Positions 52,601 through 62,438 of a DNA stretch of 64,000 nt are shown here, piece by piece. The position numbers were made by a program, and so were the translations under genes. The stretch spans positions 1 to 64,000 of the forward strand of contig CBIHLM010000005.1 in assembly GCA_966210515.1 (NCBI GenBank), in the 5' to 3' direction. Numbering within the stretch: the stretch's first letter is position 1; each line of letters starts with the position of its first letter. The notes beneath the pieces are model-generated. The model made no database searches. It was given only the letters and a program-made list of their open reading frames with translations, and had not been told where the DNA came from. Source of the DNA: Paradesertivirga sp966210515 (GTDB lineage: Bacteria > Bacteroidota > Bacteroidia > Sphingobacteriales > Sphingobacteriaceae).

Positions 52601-52717
52601 ATCATCACAGATTATAAAATTGCTGACCCTGAAGTTGAGGTAAGGGGTGTAAAAGGCGGCGCCGCTCCATATCCGGTGGCTACTACTTATTCTTTAGGTA
52701 TCAAGGCAGGTTTCTAA
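49613..52717 (+). CDS. susC: SusC/RagA family TonB-linked outer-membrane transporter
   Basis: A 1034-residue SusC-type transporter: signal CWLLVFTVFSAGAQ, carboxypeptidase-regulatory-like domain (about 29-110), the signature LNEVVVVGYGTALRRDLVNAVSKI and a plug to about 240, then the barrel ending ATTYSLGIKAGF. It pairs with the SusD lipoprotein to import oligosaccharides, here most likely galacto-oligosaccharides given the flanking GH53 and GH2 enzymes. Length is normal. Confidence 0.95.
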   Translation: MIYLNFHIPIRYQLLCWLLVFTVFSAGAQELTISGTVTARGDGEALPGVSVINTATRQTATTDANGRYSIKASSGNVLSFSFIGFVTQQQTVKGSALNVLLDIQANNLNEVVVVGYGTALRRDLVNAVSKIDPKDVPQAANSSIAQLVFGKTPGVTAVQRSAEPGGNIQLSIRGKGNPIVIIDGVQMSPEALEPGNGGVANELNGVRRGGFAGLNPDDIESLEFLKDASAAIYGVSAMNGVVLITTKKGKAGRTSVSYDGSRSYVSNNKYLEPLSASAYMEYYSQLKKDQYLFNGNMAPYGNVAPGTFTAPFTAAQIAGAGNGTDWLDLTLRNGSVDNHNLTVSGGNEKLTYYFSGGYFDQQGTVRNSGMTRYTGRTNLNFNLNKWLSLNANISGAKANFANSTAGWQNGNAGNQAFGSLQAAIAYPRSVPVYDDAGRYSLFQVTGNPVSLLDIKDNTAFNSLNTIVSADFKIIGDQLKAKLLYGNNFENSNRDFFVPSTTFYFQMYRSRGSRNQAERLNQTMEAQLTYKKRFIDDKLDVDLLGVIGQYQLDMVNFGAASADMKDGINTENLGAGTGAIAVQSSKWYERKRSYLGRANFQLLDKYILQLTGRYDGYSQFFPDNKYSFFPSVTAGWKISNEPFLQNVKFLNMLKLRGSMGVTGDASGAFAYASYSPDNTLISFNSGTTQIIPYTLSQLDQQNLSWPKLLQKNLGVDFAVLNNRINGTFDIFREDNTRIINTSAPTAPLSFFGTQPVNGAHRVRKGWEGYLSTVNVSSKNFKWNSTFNLTQMSYEWKERFAFDVLSPGVGAADPVNSIYVFKTDGIVQPGETLSPAQQALPVRGRQPGNPRIVDLNNDGKFDASDIVRYDSAPDLSLGFGNTFSYKNLDFNISFYGARGGYGFNVLRSWANAPNFVSGNQSGIKEVGDIWSTSNPQGTIPGVAFDQGALGLPAGLDVDLQKTDFIRCRNIGVGYTLNQSFVSKYVKNLRLFLDVQNPFIITDYKIADPEVEVRGVKGGAAPYPVATTYSLGIKAGF

Positions 52718-52839
52718 CACCATTAAATTTAACGAGATGAAATCATCATGAGCATATACCACTCACCAACAGCAATGAACTTAGAGTGAAAAACATGCAC
52801 ATGATTGCTTCATCTCCATTAAAAAACAAATATACTCTG

Positions 52840-54375
52840 ATGAAAAAAGCAATAATATTATTAGCATGCAGTCTGGCAATACTATCGGGCTGCAAAAAAG
52901 GGCTGGAAGCAAATCTTCCGGGAACTTTAAACCCAAATACATTTCCAAAAACTGAGGCAGATTTCCAGTCTCTTACTACCGACGTATACAAACTATTTAC
53001 ATCAAAATGGAGCTATACTGATGGACGTGCTCCCGGCGCTTCATCGGGCGGTACTGTCGGCGATCAGTTTTACGGGGTAGAAATGTCGAATTTATTTTTA
53101 AACGATTACCCGGGTGAGCACATGACTGTTTTTACTGATTGGGGAGGTTTCTTTGAGTCTCTCAGTAAAGCGGATTTCAATTTTATGAAAACATTGAGTA
53201 GCCGTAGGAACCACCTGGAAAAGATTAGGTTTATTACTAAGATCACTAAAATTATTGGAGATCTGAGTGCGTCAAATGCTATAAGTGATGCAGCAAAAGA
53301 TGCTTATATCGCAGAGGCCCGTGCTGCAAGGGGGCTAATTATGTATAATCTGCTTACGATGTATGGGCCCGTGCCTTATATCGACGACCCGGCTTTGATT
53401 GGAACTGCTGCTGAATCGAACATGAAACGTCCGGACCGTGCAATCTATGTGAACCGGGTTGCGAGTGACCTTCGTTTCGCTGCTGACAAGCTGTTGAAAA
53501 ATCCTGCGGAATATGGAAGATTTAACAAGGGCTGTGCGCTAACATTTCTAATGAGACTGTATCTTTTTGAAAAGGAGTGGAAAAAAGCTGAAGATACCGG
53601 AAGAGAGATCCTTACTTTGGGTTACGATCTGGTTGGCGATTATTCAAGTTTATTTAAGGTATCAGGTGAAAAAAATATTGAAACTATCTGGGCGGTTACC
53701 TGCGATCCTGCAGCCAATGGAAACGATAATTTGGGGAATATGAACGCCTGGACGTATTATACATATCCTGGGGATTTTCCCGGTAATCTTAATACCGCCG
53801 GGAAGCGTACGGGTGGATGGGCATCCGCTTTCATGGCAACATGGTCGTTTTACGACTCTTTTAGTCCTTCCGACTCAAGGCGGGCCTTACTGCTCGAATC
53901 GTATGAAGCAGTTAATTCAGCTGGAAATCCAACCGGCGTAACAAAAGGCCGCTCGACCGGTATGCGCGGAGCAATAATTAATAAATACCCGGACAATGAT
54001 CCTACCCAGTTTGCAGGGAATGACATACCGGTCTGTCGTTATGCAGATGTATTGCTGATGCTGGCTGAAGCAATCAACGAACAAGCCGGACCTACTTCTG
54101 AAGCACGGGAATTTGTCGATAAGGTGAGAAGAAGGTCCAATTTGCTGAATTTATCTGGGGTCGATATAGCTTCCCCTGCGGCATTCAAAGAAGCCATTTT
54201 GCGCGAAAGGGGGTGGGAGCTCTTCTTTGAAGGACATCGTAGGGTTGATCTGGTACGTATGGGGAAATTTATGGAGAAAGTTACCGCTTCGGGAAAAACT
54301 CCTTCGGGTACCACACAAGGCTTGTTTCCTGTGCCGCAATATATGCTTGATCAGGGAATGGAGCCAACTCCATAG
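52840..54375 (+). CDS. susD: SusD/RagB family nutrient-binding lipoprotein
   Basis: A 511-residue lipoprotein (signal AIILLACSLAILSGCKK) of the SusD family: N-terminal TPR-type helices, the typical AEARAARGLIMYNLLTMYGPVPYID and a C-terminal RagB region (ILRERGWELFFEGHRRVDLVRMGKF). It caps the SusC transporter and binds glycans at the cell surface. I use the ATG at 52840 that gives a clean lipoprotein signal; an upstream ATG at 52786 adds 18 residues in front of it. A terminator-like hairpin follows. Confidence 0.95.
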   Translation: MKKAIILLACSLAILSGCKKGLEANLPGTLNPNTFPKTEADFQSLTTDVYKLFTSKWSYTDGRAPGASSGGTVGDQFYGVEMSNLFLNDYPGEHMTVFTDWGGFFESLSKADFNFMKTLSSRRNHLEKIRFITKITKIIGDLSASNAISDAAKDAYIAEARAARGLIMYNLLTMYGPVPYIDDPALIGTAAESNMKRPDRAIYVNRVASDLRFAADKLLKNPAEYGRFNKGCALTFLMRLYLFEKEWKKAEDTGREILTLGYDLVGDYSSLFKVSGEKNIETIWAVTCDPAANGNDNLGNMNAWTYYTYPGDFPGNLNTAGKRTGGWASAFMATWSFYDSFSPSDSRRALLLESYEAVNSAGNPTGVTKGRSTGMRGAIINKYPDNDPTQFAGNDIPVCRYADVLLMLAEAINEQAGPTSEAREFVDKVRRRSNLLNLSGVDIASPAAFKEAILRERGWELFFEGHRRVDLVRMGKFMEKVTASGKTPSGTTQGLFPVPQYMLDQGMEPTP

Positions 54376-54462
54376 TATTAAAATTAATGTGCTTTTGCGG
54401 TTAGGCGCGAACGCAGTGTATAGGTCTTGCCCCGATTTCATCGGATTTAATTGGTTAGTTTA

Positions 54463-54497
54463 TCTCGTGTTGCCTCCCGGCAGCACGGGATTCTTTT
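54463..54497 (+). terminator. Hairpin between susD and beta-galactosidase gene
   Basis: A stem CGTGTTGCC (54466-54474) with GGCAGCACG (54479-54487), one T-G pair, extended by three flanking pairs, encloses TCCC and is followed by TTCTTTTC. It probably ends or attenuates susCD transcription. Confidence 0.65.
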
Positions 54498-54647
54498 CAA
54501 TAATCCTATCGCTACATTTATGCGTGGTTCGCTATCAAGTAGCTTTTAGAGGTTGAACCTGAAATAAAAACTGAGACAAAACTAGTACATTGACGAACTC
54601 AAATTTACACACGGATTTACAAAGGATAGATAGGCATATAGATTCAC

Positions 54648-57071
54648 ATGAAACAACAAATCTCATTTTTTATTTTAATTACTCTGGCAAGTATCGCTTT
54701 TTCTCAGCAACGGTCAGTAACAGAACTGTCTGGCGGCTGGAAATTCGCGAAAGGGAAAAATGACCAGGCGTATCAAACTCAATTCAATGATAAAAGCTGG
54801 CAAAACGTTTCGGTTCCACACGATTGGGCCATTTATGGGCCCTTCGATAAAGAAGTAGACAAGCAGGTCGTAGCTATCACCCAAAATGGAGAACGGGTTG
54901 CCAGTGAAAAGACCGGAAGGACAGGCGCTCTGCCCTATATCGGTGAAGGTTGGTACAGAAACTACTTTGAGGTGCCCAATTACAGACCGGGCCAAAAGGT
55001 GTTGATCCTCTTTGAAGGGGCAATGAGCGAGCCAAAAGTTTATATCAATGGCCAGAAAGTAGGCGAATGGAACTACGGATACAATTATTTTTATTTCGAT
55101 ATCACAAAAGAAATTAAGGCCGGAAGGAAAAACACACTTGCCGTGCATCTTTCTAATCAGGGCCAGTCATCACGCTGGTACCCGGGAGCCGGACTCTACA
55201 GAAATGTAAGTCTGATAGTCAAAAATCAGGAGAGCATCGACCAGTGGGGGACCTTTGTCACTACCCCATACATTTCAGCTGATGTAGCAAAGGTTAATGT
55301 TAAAACTAAAGTATCTGGAGATAATTTACGACTTCAAACATTTATAGTCGATGCTAAAGGAGATACAGTTGCTCAGGACCGGACGCAAATTCGTTTCGGA
55401 AAGGAGTTTGAGCAGAATATTTCGGTTTCGAAGCCCCAATTGTGGAGCCCTGAAACCCCCTACCTCTACCGGGCAATCACCCGCTTGTATCAGGGTAATG
55501 TGTTAAAGGATGAAACTACCACCCGCTTCGGGATACGCGAAATCAGTTACAAGCCCGGGACTGGTTTTAGTTTGAATGGAAAATCCAGAAAGTTCAAAGG
55601 CGTTTGTCTCCATCATGATCTTGGTCCGCTGGGCTCTGCGATCAATGTTGCTGCCCTCCGGCGGCAGTTAAGAATATTGAAAGAAATGGGATGTGACGCT
55701 ATCCGAAGCTCGCACAATATGCCTTCGCTTGAACAACTGGAACTATGTGATGAAATGGGTTTTATGTTTCTGGCAGAAACTTTTGATGAGTGGGCGCGTC
55801 CAAAAGTTAAAAACGGATATAACCGCTTTTTCAATACTGATGCCGAGAAAGACGTTGTGAATCTCATTCATGCTACCCGCAACCATCCGTCTATTGTTAT
55901 GTGGAGCTCGGGTAACGAAGTTCCCGACCAGCATGGTTCTGAGGGTGTAAAGCGGGCTAAATGGCTTCAGGATATTTTCCACCGGGAAGATCCTAGCCGC
56001 CCGGTTACTGTGGGAATGGACCAGGTGAAAGCAACAATGGCATCCGGCTTCGGAGCGATACTTGATGTGCCCGGATTGAACTACCGTACACATCTTTATG
56101 AAGACGCCTACAAGCAGTTTCCCCAAGGCTTTATCCTCGGGTCGGAAACCGCATCAACGGTAAGCTCGAGAGGAATATATAAATTCCCGGTTGTAAAGGC
56201 GGTTTCCAAAACCTACGATGATCACCAATGTTCGTCGTATGATCTGGAATATTGCAGCTGGTCGAATCTTCCCGAAGACGATTTCATTCTTCAGGATACA
56301 AAACCATGGGTGATAGGAGAATTTGTTTGGACAGGATTTGATTACCTGGGAGAACCAACTCCCTACGATAGCTTTTGGCCATCGCGAAGCTCATATTTCG
56401 GTATCAATGACCTCGCAGGTTTACCTAAAGATCGCTATTATCTGTATCGCAGCAGATGGAATACAAAAGATAATACCCTACATATTTTGCCGCACTGGAA
56501 CTGGCCCGGAAGAGAAGGCCAGACCACTCCGGTGTTTGTGTATACTAACTTTGATAGTGCCGAGCTGTTTATTAATGGAAAAAGTATGGGTGTGCAGAAA
56601 AAGAATGACTCTTCTCCCCAAAGCCGTTACCGCTTAATGTGGATGGACGTGAAGTATGAGCCGGGAACGGTTAAGGTGGTTGCTTTTGATAAAGATGGAA
56701 AACCCGCAGCAGAGAAGAGTATTGTAACTGCTGGAAAACCTTACCGGCTGAGACTTGAGCCAGATCGGGCTGTCATCGATGCAGACGGAAAAGACATCTC
56801 TTTTGTCACGGTCTCTGTTGTAGATGAAAAGGGCAATCCTTGTCCTACCGTAAATGAACAATTGAAATTTAGTGTTACCGGAGCTGGTACTTACCGGGCA
56901 GCCTGTAACGGGGATGCCACCTCTCTGGAACAGTTCCATCTGCCAACTATGAAGCTATTTAGCGGAAAACTTGTGGTTTTGGTGCAGTCTAAAACAGAGG
57001 CGGGCGATATTAAGCTTAAGGTTGACGGAAAAGGGTTGAAGGGTGGAGAATTAAAACTCACTTCTAAATAA
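54648..57071 (+). CDS. GH2 beta-galactosidase
   Basis: An 807-residue exported enzyme (signal ISFFILITLASIAFSQ). GH2 order: sugar-binding jelly roll (WQNVSVPHDWAIYGPFD), Ig domain, barrel, then Ig-type C-terminal domains. Acid/base is Glu424 in WSSGNEVPDQ and nucleophile is Glu558 in VIGEFVWTGFDY. It would cleave terminal galactose from oligosaccharides released by GH53. The Bacteroidetes architecture with C-terminal Ig-like domains (KVVAFDKDGKPAAEKS) is present. It precedes the lipoprotein GH53 by 33 bp, so the two share a transcript. Confidence 0.93.
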   Translation: MKQQISFFILITLASIAFSQQRSVTELSGGWKFAKGKNDQAYQTQFNDKSWQNVSVPHDWAIYGPFDKEVDKQVVAITQNGERVASEKTGRTGALPYIGEGWYRNYFEVPNYRPGQKVLILFEGAMSEPKVYINGQKVGEWNYGYNYFYFDITKEIKAGRKNTLAVHLSNQGQSSRWYPGAGLYRNVSLIVKNQESIDQWGTFVTTPYISADVAKVNVKTKVSGDNLRLQTFIVDAKGDTVAQDRTQIRFGKEFEQNISVSKPQLWSPETPYLYRAITRLYQGNVLKDETTTRFGIREISYKPGTGFSLNGKSRKFKGVCLHHDLGPLGSAINVAALRRQLRILKEMGCDAIRSSHNMPSLEQLELCDEMGFMFLAETFDEWARPKVKNGYNRFFNTDAEKDVVNLIHATRNHPSIVMWSSGNEVPDQHGSEGVKRAKWLQDIFHREDPSRPVTVGMDQVKATMASGFGAILDVPGLNYRTHLYEDAYKQFPQGFILGSETASTVSSRGIYKFPVVKAVSKTYDDHQCSSYDLEYCSWSNLPEDDFILQDTKPWVIGEFVWTGFDYLGEPTPYDSFWPSRSSYFGINDLAGLPKDRYYLYRSRWNTKDNTLHILPHWNWPGREGQTTPVFVYTNFDSAELFINGKSMGVQKKNDSSPQSRYRLMWMDVKYEPGTVKVVAFDKDGKPAAEKSIVTAGKPYRLRLEPDRAVIDADGKDISFVTVSVVDEKGNPCPTVNEQLKFSVTGAGTYRAACNGDATSLEQFHLPTMKLFSGKLVVLVQSKTEAGDIKLKVDGKGLKGGELKLTSK

Positions 57072-57104
57072 GCCTAAACAGGCTTAATAGATAATATAGA
57101 TTCG

Positions 57105-58142
57105 ATGAGACATAGAAATTTTTTACTATTAGTTATGTTAGTGCTTCTGGCATCTTGCAGCAGCATTAAAGGGAGCAAAACAAATTCTCGCGCATTCGCC
57201 AAGGGTGCTGACATCGGATGGCTTCAGCAGATGGAAGCTACCGGTTACAAGTTTTACGGTGATGATGGTACCGAGCAGGACTGTTTTAAGATTTTGAAGG
57301 ACCACGGTATCAACACTATCCGGCTGCGAACCTGGGTAAATCCCAGCGATAGTCGAAGCAGCGGGCATAACAGCAAGGAAGAAACTGTTGCAATGGCTGT
57401 TCGTGCAAAACAGTGGGGTATGCGGGTAATGATAAATTTTCATTATAGTGATACCTGGGCTGATCCGGGTAAGCAGAAAAAACCAGCTGCATGGGAGGGT
57501 CATGACTTTCCGACACTTCTGAAAGATGTTTACGATTATACCTATGATGTAATGAAGGCGATCAAAAAAGCAGGAGTAACACCAGAATGGGTACAGGTGG
57601 GTAACGAGACCCCAGGAGGAATGATTTACCCGGAAGGAAGTACGAAAAACTGGCCTCAGCTAGCGCAGCTAATAAACAAAGGTTACGACGCAATAAAAGC
57701 TGTTAGCCCTAAGTCAAAGGTCATCCTGCATCTAGACCGTGGCAATGATAGTGCCCGATTTGTCAGCTGGTTCGACAATGCTCGCAAGCATGGTGCTAAA
57801 TACGACGTGATTGGGCTGTCATATTACCCCTGGTGGTTGGATGGTAAGCCTGATTATACCTTGTCTATCGATGATTTGGCGGCTAATATGAATAATCTTG
57901 CATCGCGCTACGGAAAAGAAGTAATGGTGGTCGAAGTAGGAGGGGAGGACAAACAAGCCCAGAATACCTATGACATGTTGGTAGCCGTTCAGAAGAAGGT
58001 TAAAGCGGTTCCGAATCGCAAAGGCCTTGGAGTGATCTATTGGGAGCCGCAAGGTGCCAGGAGTTGGAGCAGATATCCCTTAAGTGCCTGGGGCGACGAT
58101 GGCCGGCCAACAAAGGCTATGGATGCATTTTTAGTAGAGTAA
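57105..58142 (+). CDS. GH53 endo-beta-1,4-galactanase, lipoprotein
   Basis: A 345-residue lipoprotein (signal LVMLVLLASCSSIK) of family GH53, acting on beta-1,4-galactan. Acid/base Glu168 in VGNETPGGM and nucleophile Glu277 in VVEVGGE are present, with the family signature NFHYSDTWADPGKQKKP. Unlike the first GH53 it has no Ig domain and is lipid-anchored, which suggests action at the outer membrane. It is the last gene before the HTCS, which is convergent. Confidence 0.93.
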   Translation: MRHRNFLLLVMLVLLASCSSIKGSKTNSRAFAKGADIGWLQQMEATGYKFYGDDGTEQDCFKILKDHGINTIRLRTWVNPSDSRSSGHNSKEETVAMAVRAKQWGMRVMINFHYSDTWADPGKQKKPAAWEGHDFPTLLKDVYDYTYDVMKAIKKAGVTPEWVQVGNETPGGMIYPEGSTKNWPQLAQLINKGYDAIKAVSPKSKVILHLDRGNDSARFVSWFDNARKHGAKYDVIGLSYYPWWLDGKPDYTLSIDDLAANMNNLASRYGKEVMVVEVGGEDKQAQNTYDMLVAVQKKVKAVPNRKGLGVIYWEPQGARSWSRYPLSAWGDDGRPTKAMDAFLVE

Positions 58143-58171
58143 TATTATCCCTTACATAGTATTAAATCTGG

Positions 58172-58207
58172 AATCAGTTTCCTTTCTCAAACAGGGAAGC
58201 TGATTTT
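58172..58207. terminator. Terminator between GH53 and HTCS genes
   Basis: AATCAGTTTCC (58172-58182) pairs with GGAAGCTGATT (58195-58205), with one T-G pair, followed by TTTTAT-like sequence. It lies between convergent stops and may serve both strands. Confidence 0.7.
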
Positions 58208-58214
58208 ATACAAA

Positions 58215-61200
58215 TTACGCCTTCGACTTTAAGTCCTGCAAAAACTGTCTGGGTGTAACGCCAAATTCGTTCTTGAATACTCTTGTGAAATAAGATTGCG
58301 TTTGAATTCCAACTTTAAACATCACTTCATTTATCAGCACATCTTCATTCACCATTATTTCCTTCGCTTTATTTAACCTTACAGAGCGGATAAATTCCGA
58401 AATTGAATTTCCCGTAATGCTTTTTAGCTTATGGTATAAATTGGTCTTACTCATTGCGATTTCCCGGCAAAGTAAATCGGTGTCAAAATTCGGATCTTCC
58501 ATGTTCTTTTCGATTATAGCCAGAACTTTGTCCATAAACTCTCTTTCCTTAACGGAGTGGACGAGTCCTTTCATTTCCGTCTGGTGACCTTTCACATAAT
58601 GAGTCTTAAGCTTTTGCCTTTGATTAAAAATATTCTGAATAGTTAGCAGAAGAAGTTGTACGCTTACAGGTTTCGGGAAGTAGAAGTCTGCACCAGTTTC
58701 AATTCCGCTAATTTGTGAATCCACGGAACTTTTGGCAGTTAGCATGATAAAGGGGACGTGCGACGTTTCGACGTCTTCCCGAACTATCTTACAAAACTCT
58801 ATGCCATCCATATCTTCCATCATAACGTCGCTTATAATGAGCTCAGGAAACTCTTCTTTAACTTTTTTGTATCCTTCAATGCCATTAGAGGCCTCGGACA
58901 CAGTGAAATACGGAGATAAAGATTCTTTCAGCATTAGCCGCATTTCCTGGTTATCTTCAACCAGAAGAATATGTCTCTTATGAATAGATGAATTGATGTC
59001 CTCCTTTTCTGCGAGTGGTGTTTGATCAAATACTCCAATTTCAGGTTCAACTATAATGCTTTCCAGGTTAGCTATACCGACTTTGGTTTGTTCTGTTCTC
59101 TTTTCTGTTTCAGAATAGTCGTCCAGGCTGCATGGAATAGCAATGACAATCTCGGTACCCCGGTTCTTCTCACTCGAAACGCAGATGTCGCCTTTGTGCA
59201 GCATTGTCAGACTCTTTACAAAGGCCAAACCAACGCCCGAGCCTAAATGCGCATCAGTTATCCTGTAATATCGCTCGAATAGAAATTTTAACGAATCACG
59301 GGTTATCCCGATGCCTGAATCCTTTACCCGGATCCCTATGGCTTCGAAGGGTTTATACCCGCTTCTGATAACTAATTGATTTTTAAATTTGAGATCGGAC
59401 CAATCTTTAACAATTTCAACCCCTATTTCGCCTCCTGGAGCGGTATATTTTATTGAGTTATGGATTAAATTGGTGATCACTTTTTCCATTACCTGCCGGT
59501 CGAACCAGGCTTCGGATATTTCTTCGTGTTTTTCTATTGAAAGATGTATGTTTTTCTCCTGTGCCAGGATAATAAATTCTTCCGCGAGCTCGTCCAGAAA
59601 CGAGCTCAGGTTTCCTTTGGATACGTGGAGTTGCAAAACACCTGACTCTACTTTTCTGAAATCCATCAGCTCGTTTAGTAAATTCAGCAGATAAGCGGAA
59701 TTTTTAAAGAGAGAACGAATATGAGGAAGCAGAGTGCTGCTATGATTCTCTTTAACCAGTCTTTCTAGCCGACCCATTATTAAAGCAAGTGGCGTTCTGA
59801 ATTCATGAGATATATTAGTAAAGAATTCAAGTTGCACCTGATGTATCTCGTCCTTTTTCTTTTCTTCCAGTTTTTCTAGCTCTAGTTTTCTTTTTAATGA
59901 AAGAATATAATAAATTATGCTGATGATCAATGCCCCTGTAAGCAGCTGGAACCAAAACCTTTGCCAGAACGGCGGAGTTATTGTGATAGCGAGGCTTGCA
60001 ATTTTCCTGCTCCAGATACCGTCGTTATTTGCCGCCTTAACTTTCAGAATATATTCACCCGGGTCGAGGTTTGTATAAGATGCTTTGGTGGTATTTCCTA
60101 CGTAGGTCCAATCTTTGTCAAATCCTTCCAACTTATAGGCGTACAGATTATTATTAGGAGAAGTATAATTTAAAGCTGCGTAATTTACCGAAAAGGAAGA
60201 TTGTTTATAGTTGAGATTGATCTTGGAAACAAACGGAAGGTCTTCCTTTAATGGTGAATCATCCGCTAACGGGATAGCCTTTTTGTTGAAAATAGATAGC
60301 CCCGTAAAATAAACAGGCGGGATAAAGTTGTTTGTCGGAATCTTCTCCGGATGAAAGTAGTTGTAGCCATTAATACCTCCAAAATACATTTCCCCATTAC
60401 GGGTTTTTAACACTGCATTCGCTTCAAATTCCAGACTTTGCAAGCCATCCGAGTTATTGAAGCGCCTGGTGGTTCCTCTTTCCGGATTTAAGCTAACAAT
60501 TCCATTCAATGTAGAAATCCACAAAAGTCCATCGTCGTCCTCCAGAATACCTTTAATGAAATCTGTATTGAGGGAGGGCGCTTTGGTGTAGCGTTCAAAT
60601 TTGTCTTTTTTTCTGTTGTATAGATATATGCCTTTCGCACCCACCCAGATCCTGTTTTTCCGGTCTTTGAAAATTATGCGTATCTCCCGTGCTCCTGATT
60701 CATTTACGAAATAGTGTTTAGCGGTGTGAGAGGATTTGTCGAAATAGTTCAGCCCCGCATCATCTGTACCGATCCATAGATTTCCGCTTTTTGCATCCTC
60801 ACACATCGAAATCACATTGTTGCCCCACATCGCTGTTGGCTTATTCCTGTTGGATGTAATCCTGACAAATTTAGTAGAGGTGGTATTTAAGTAGTTTAGA
60901 CCGCCAAAATAAGTTCCAACCCAGAAATTCCCTTTTTCATCCGGAATCATTTTGTGGACATAATTGGAGCTGATAGTAGAGCTATCGCGGAGACGGTTTA
61001 TGTAGTGCGTAAACTTGCCGTTTTTTTCATTATAAAAACTAATTCCGCCTCCCCAGGAAGAAATCCAAATATTTGAGTTCCTATCTTCAACAATATCCAG
61101 AATAAAATCGCTTCCCAATGAATTTCGATCTGTAGTTCTGTGCCTGAATTTTGTTGCTGCCTTCGTCTCTAAATTATATTTGCACACACCGCCTCCGTCG

Positions 61201-62333
61201 GTACCGATCCAAATATTTCCCTTTTTGTCTTCAAAAAAAGCTCGTACATCATTATTGCTGAGTATATGAGGGGAGGTTTCTTTCTGAACAATATTAAACT
61301 TTTGAGCATTTGGTGCATATAAATAGACTCCACCCCGGTGAGTTCCTGCCCAGAGATTTCCCTGGTTATCCTGAAATAGAGCGGAAACCGTACGGTCTGA
61401 GATATAACGGTAAAATGAATTCGTTTTTGAATTAAATAAATTAAGGCCTCCTGTGACACATCCCGACCATACTTTTCCTTTATTGTCGATTATCATGGTC
61501 CTCACCAGATTGCTTCCAAGGCTCGAACCTTGTTTCTCCTGATGATAATAGTTATGAAATTTTCCGGAAGCGGGAGAGTACACTAAAATGCCGTGCCCTT
61601 CGGTGGCCATCCATTTGTTCCCCTTGCTGTCTTCGCGGATTGTTCGCACGTCTACCCGCGACTTTCCGGGAAAAATCAGGCTTTTAAATTCTTTTTTTTG
61701 AATGTTCAATATCGCGATGCCCTGGTTGGTCGCAATCCATAAGTTGCGGTTGTTGTCTTCGAACAGGTGGTTGATGTGACTAAACTTGAGTAATGATTTA
61801 GTTTTATATTCTGTTCCGATCGAACGCAGTTTACCCGTTTTCTTATCCAGTATAGCCAGTCCCGCCCCATGAGTGCCGATCCATAAAGTCTTTTCGGTAT
61901 CCTCCAATATACAACTGATATCATTTCCTGAATTCGCTGGTTTTCCGGTAGAGTTAAAGAAATATCTTTTAAATCTGCCCAGCTTCCTGTCGAATAAATT
62001 CAGGCCATTTGTTGTTCCCACCCATAAGTTTCTGTCGCTGTCTTCAAAGATGTATTTCACATAATTATCACTGATAGTATGATCGGCTCTCGAATCGTTT
62101 TGATATATCTGCATTTCCGCTCCATCGTATCTGTTAAGCCCGTCTCCTGTTCCGAACCACATAAAGGCATATGAATCCTGATAAATGGAAAAGACGGTGC
62201 TGTTTGATAGTCCTTGTTCTCTCGAAAGGTTTAAAAGCTTTAACTCCGGTTGATCAGCCAGAGCCGACAATGGAATCATGATTTTCAAAAGGAAAATCAT
62301 AGGATAAAATCTAAACGGAATGAAGTCCATCAA
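58215..62333 (-). CDS. Hybrid two-component system (HTCS) regulator of the galactan locus
   Basis: A 1372-residue single-protein two-component system. Signal MIFLLKIMIPLSALA, then two seven-bladed Reg_prop propellers (about 40-690; repeats like DSDRNLWVGTTNGLN) and a Y_Y_Y domain (about 695-765) form the periplasmic sensor. After one membrane helix come HisKA with His843 (NISHEFRTPLAL), HATPase_c (HNSIKYTAPGG, GSGVGLAF), a receiver with Asp1169 (ISDVMMEDMDG) and a C-terminal AraC-type helix-turn-helix (EFIRSVRLNKAKEIM). HTCS proteins bind the oligosaccharide and activate the adjacent locus, here galactan-derived by context. Confidence 0.95.
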   Translation of the reverse strand: MMDFIPFRFYPMIFLLKIMIPLSALADQPELKLLNLSREQGLSNSTVFSIYQDSYAFMWFGTGDGLNRYDGAEMQIYQNDSRADHTISDNYVKYIFEDSDRNLWVGTTNGLNLFDRKLGRFKRYFFNSTGKPANSGNDISCILEDTEKTLWIGTHGAGLAILDKKTGKLRSIGTEYKTKSLLKFSHINHLFEDNNRNLWIATNQGIAILNIQKKEFKSLIFPGKSRVDVRTIREDSKGNKWMATEGHGILVYSPASGKFHNYYHQEKQGSSLGSNLVRTMIIDNKGKVWSGCVTGGLNLFNSKTNSFYRYISDRTVSALFQDNQGNLWAGTHRGGVYLYAPNAQKFNIVQKETSPHILSNNDVRAFFEDKKGNIWIGTDGGGVCKYNLETKAATKFRHRTTDRNSLGSDFILDIVEDRNSNIWISSWGGGISFYNEKNGKFTHYINRLRDSSTISSNYVHKMIPDEKGNFWVGTYFGGLNYLNTTSTKFVRITSNRNKPTAMWGNNVISMCEDAKSGNLWIGTDDAGLNYFDKSSHTAKHYFVNESGAREIRIIFKDRKNRIWVGAKGIYLYNRKKDKFERYTKAPSLNTDFIKGILEDDDGLLWISTLNGIVSLNPERGTTRRFNNSDGLQSLEFEANAVLKTRNGEMYFGGINGYNYFHPEKIPTNNFIPPVYFTGLSIFNKKAIPLADDSPLKEDLPFVSKINLNYKQSSFSVNYAALNYTSPNNNLYAYKLEGFDKDWTYVGNTTKASYTNLDPGEYILKVKAANNDGIWSRKIASLAITITPPFWQRFWFQLLTGALIISIIYYILSLKRKLELEKLEEKKKDEIHQVQLEFFTNISHEFRTPLALIMGRLERLVKENHSSTLLPHIRSLFKNSAYLLNLLNELMDFRKVESGVLQLHVSKGNLSSFLDELAEEFIILAQEKNIHLSIEKHEEISEAWFDRQVMEKVITNLIHNSIKYTAPGGEIGVEIVKDWSDLKFKNQLVIRSGYKPFEAIGIRVKDSGIGITRDSLKFLFERYYRITDAHLGSGVGLAFVKSLTMLHKGDICVSSEKNRGTEIVIAIPCSLDDYSETEKRTEQTKVGIANLESIIVEPEIGVFDQTPLAEKEDINSSIHKRHILLVEDNQEMRLMLKESLSPYFTVSEASNGIEGYKKVKEEFPELIISDVMMEDMDGIEFCKIVREDVETSHVPFIMLTAKSSVDSQISGIETGADFYFPKPVSVQLLLLTIQNIFNQRQKLKTHYVKGHQTEMKGLVHSVKEREFMDKVLAIIEKNMEDPNFDTDLLCREIAMSKTNLYHKLKSITGNSISEFIRSVRLNKAKEIMVNEDVLINEVMFKVGIQTQSYFTRVFKNEFGVTPRQFLQDLKSKA

Positions 62334-62438
62334 TAAAGCGGAATAAGATTAGTTCTAAATTTAAGGAAAAAGAGCGAAGGTATGAGCTGCGAACACTACA
62401 CTGCTCTTAATTGGGCTTATTTTATCAATATCTGACTA

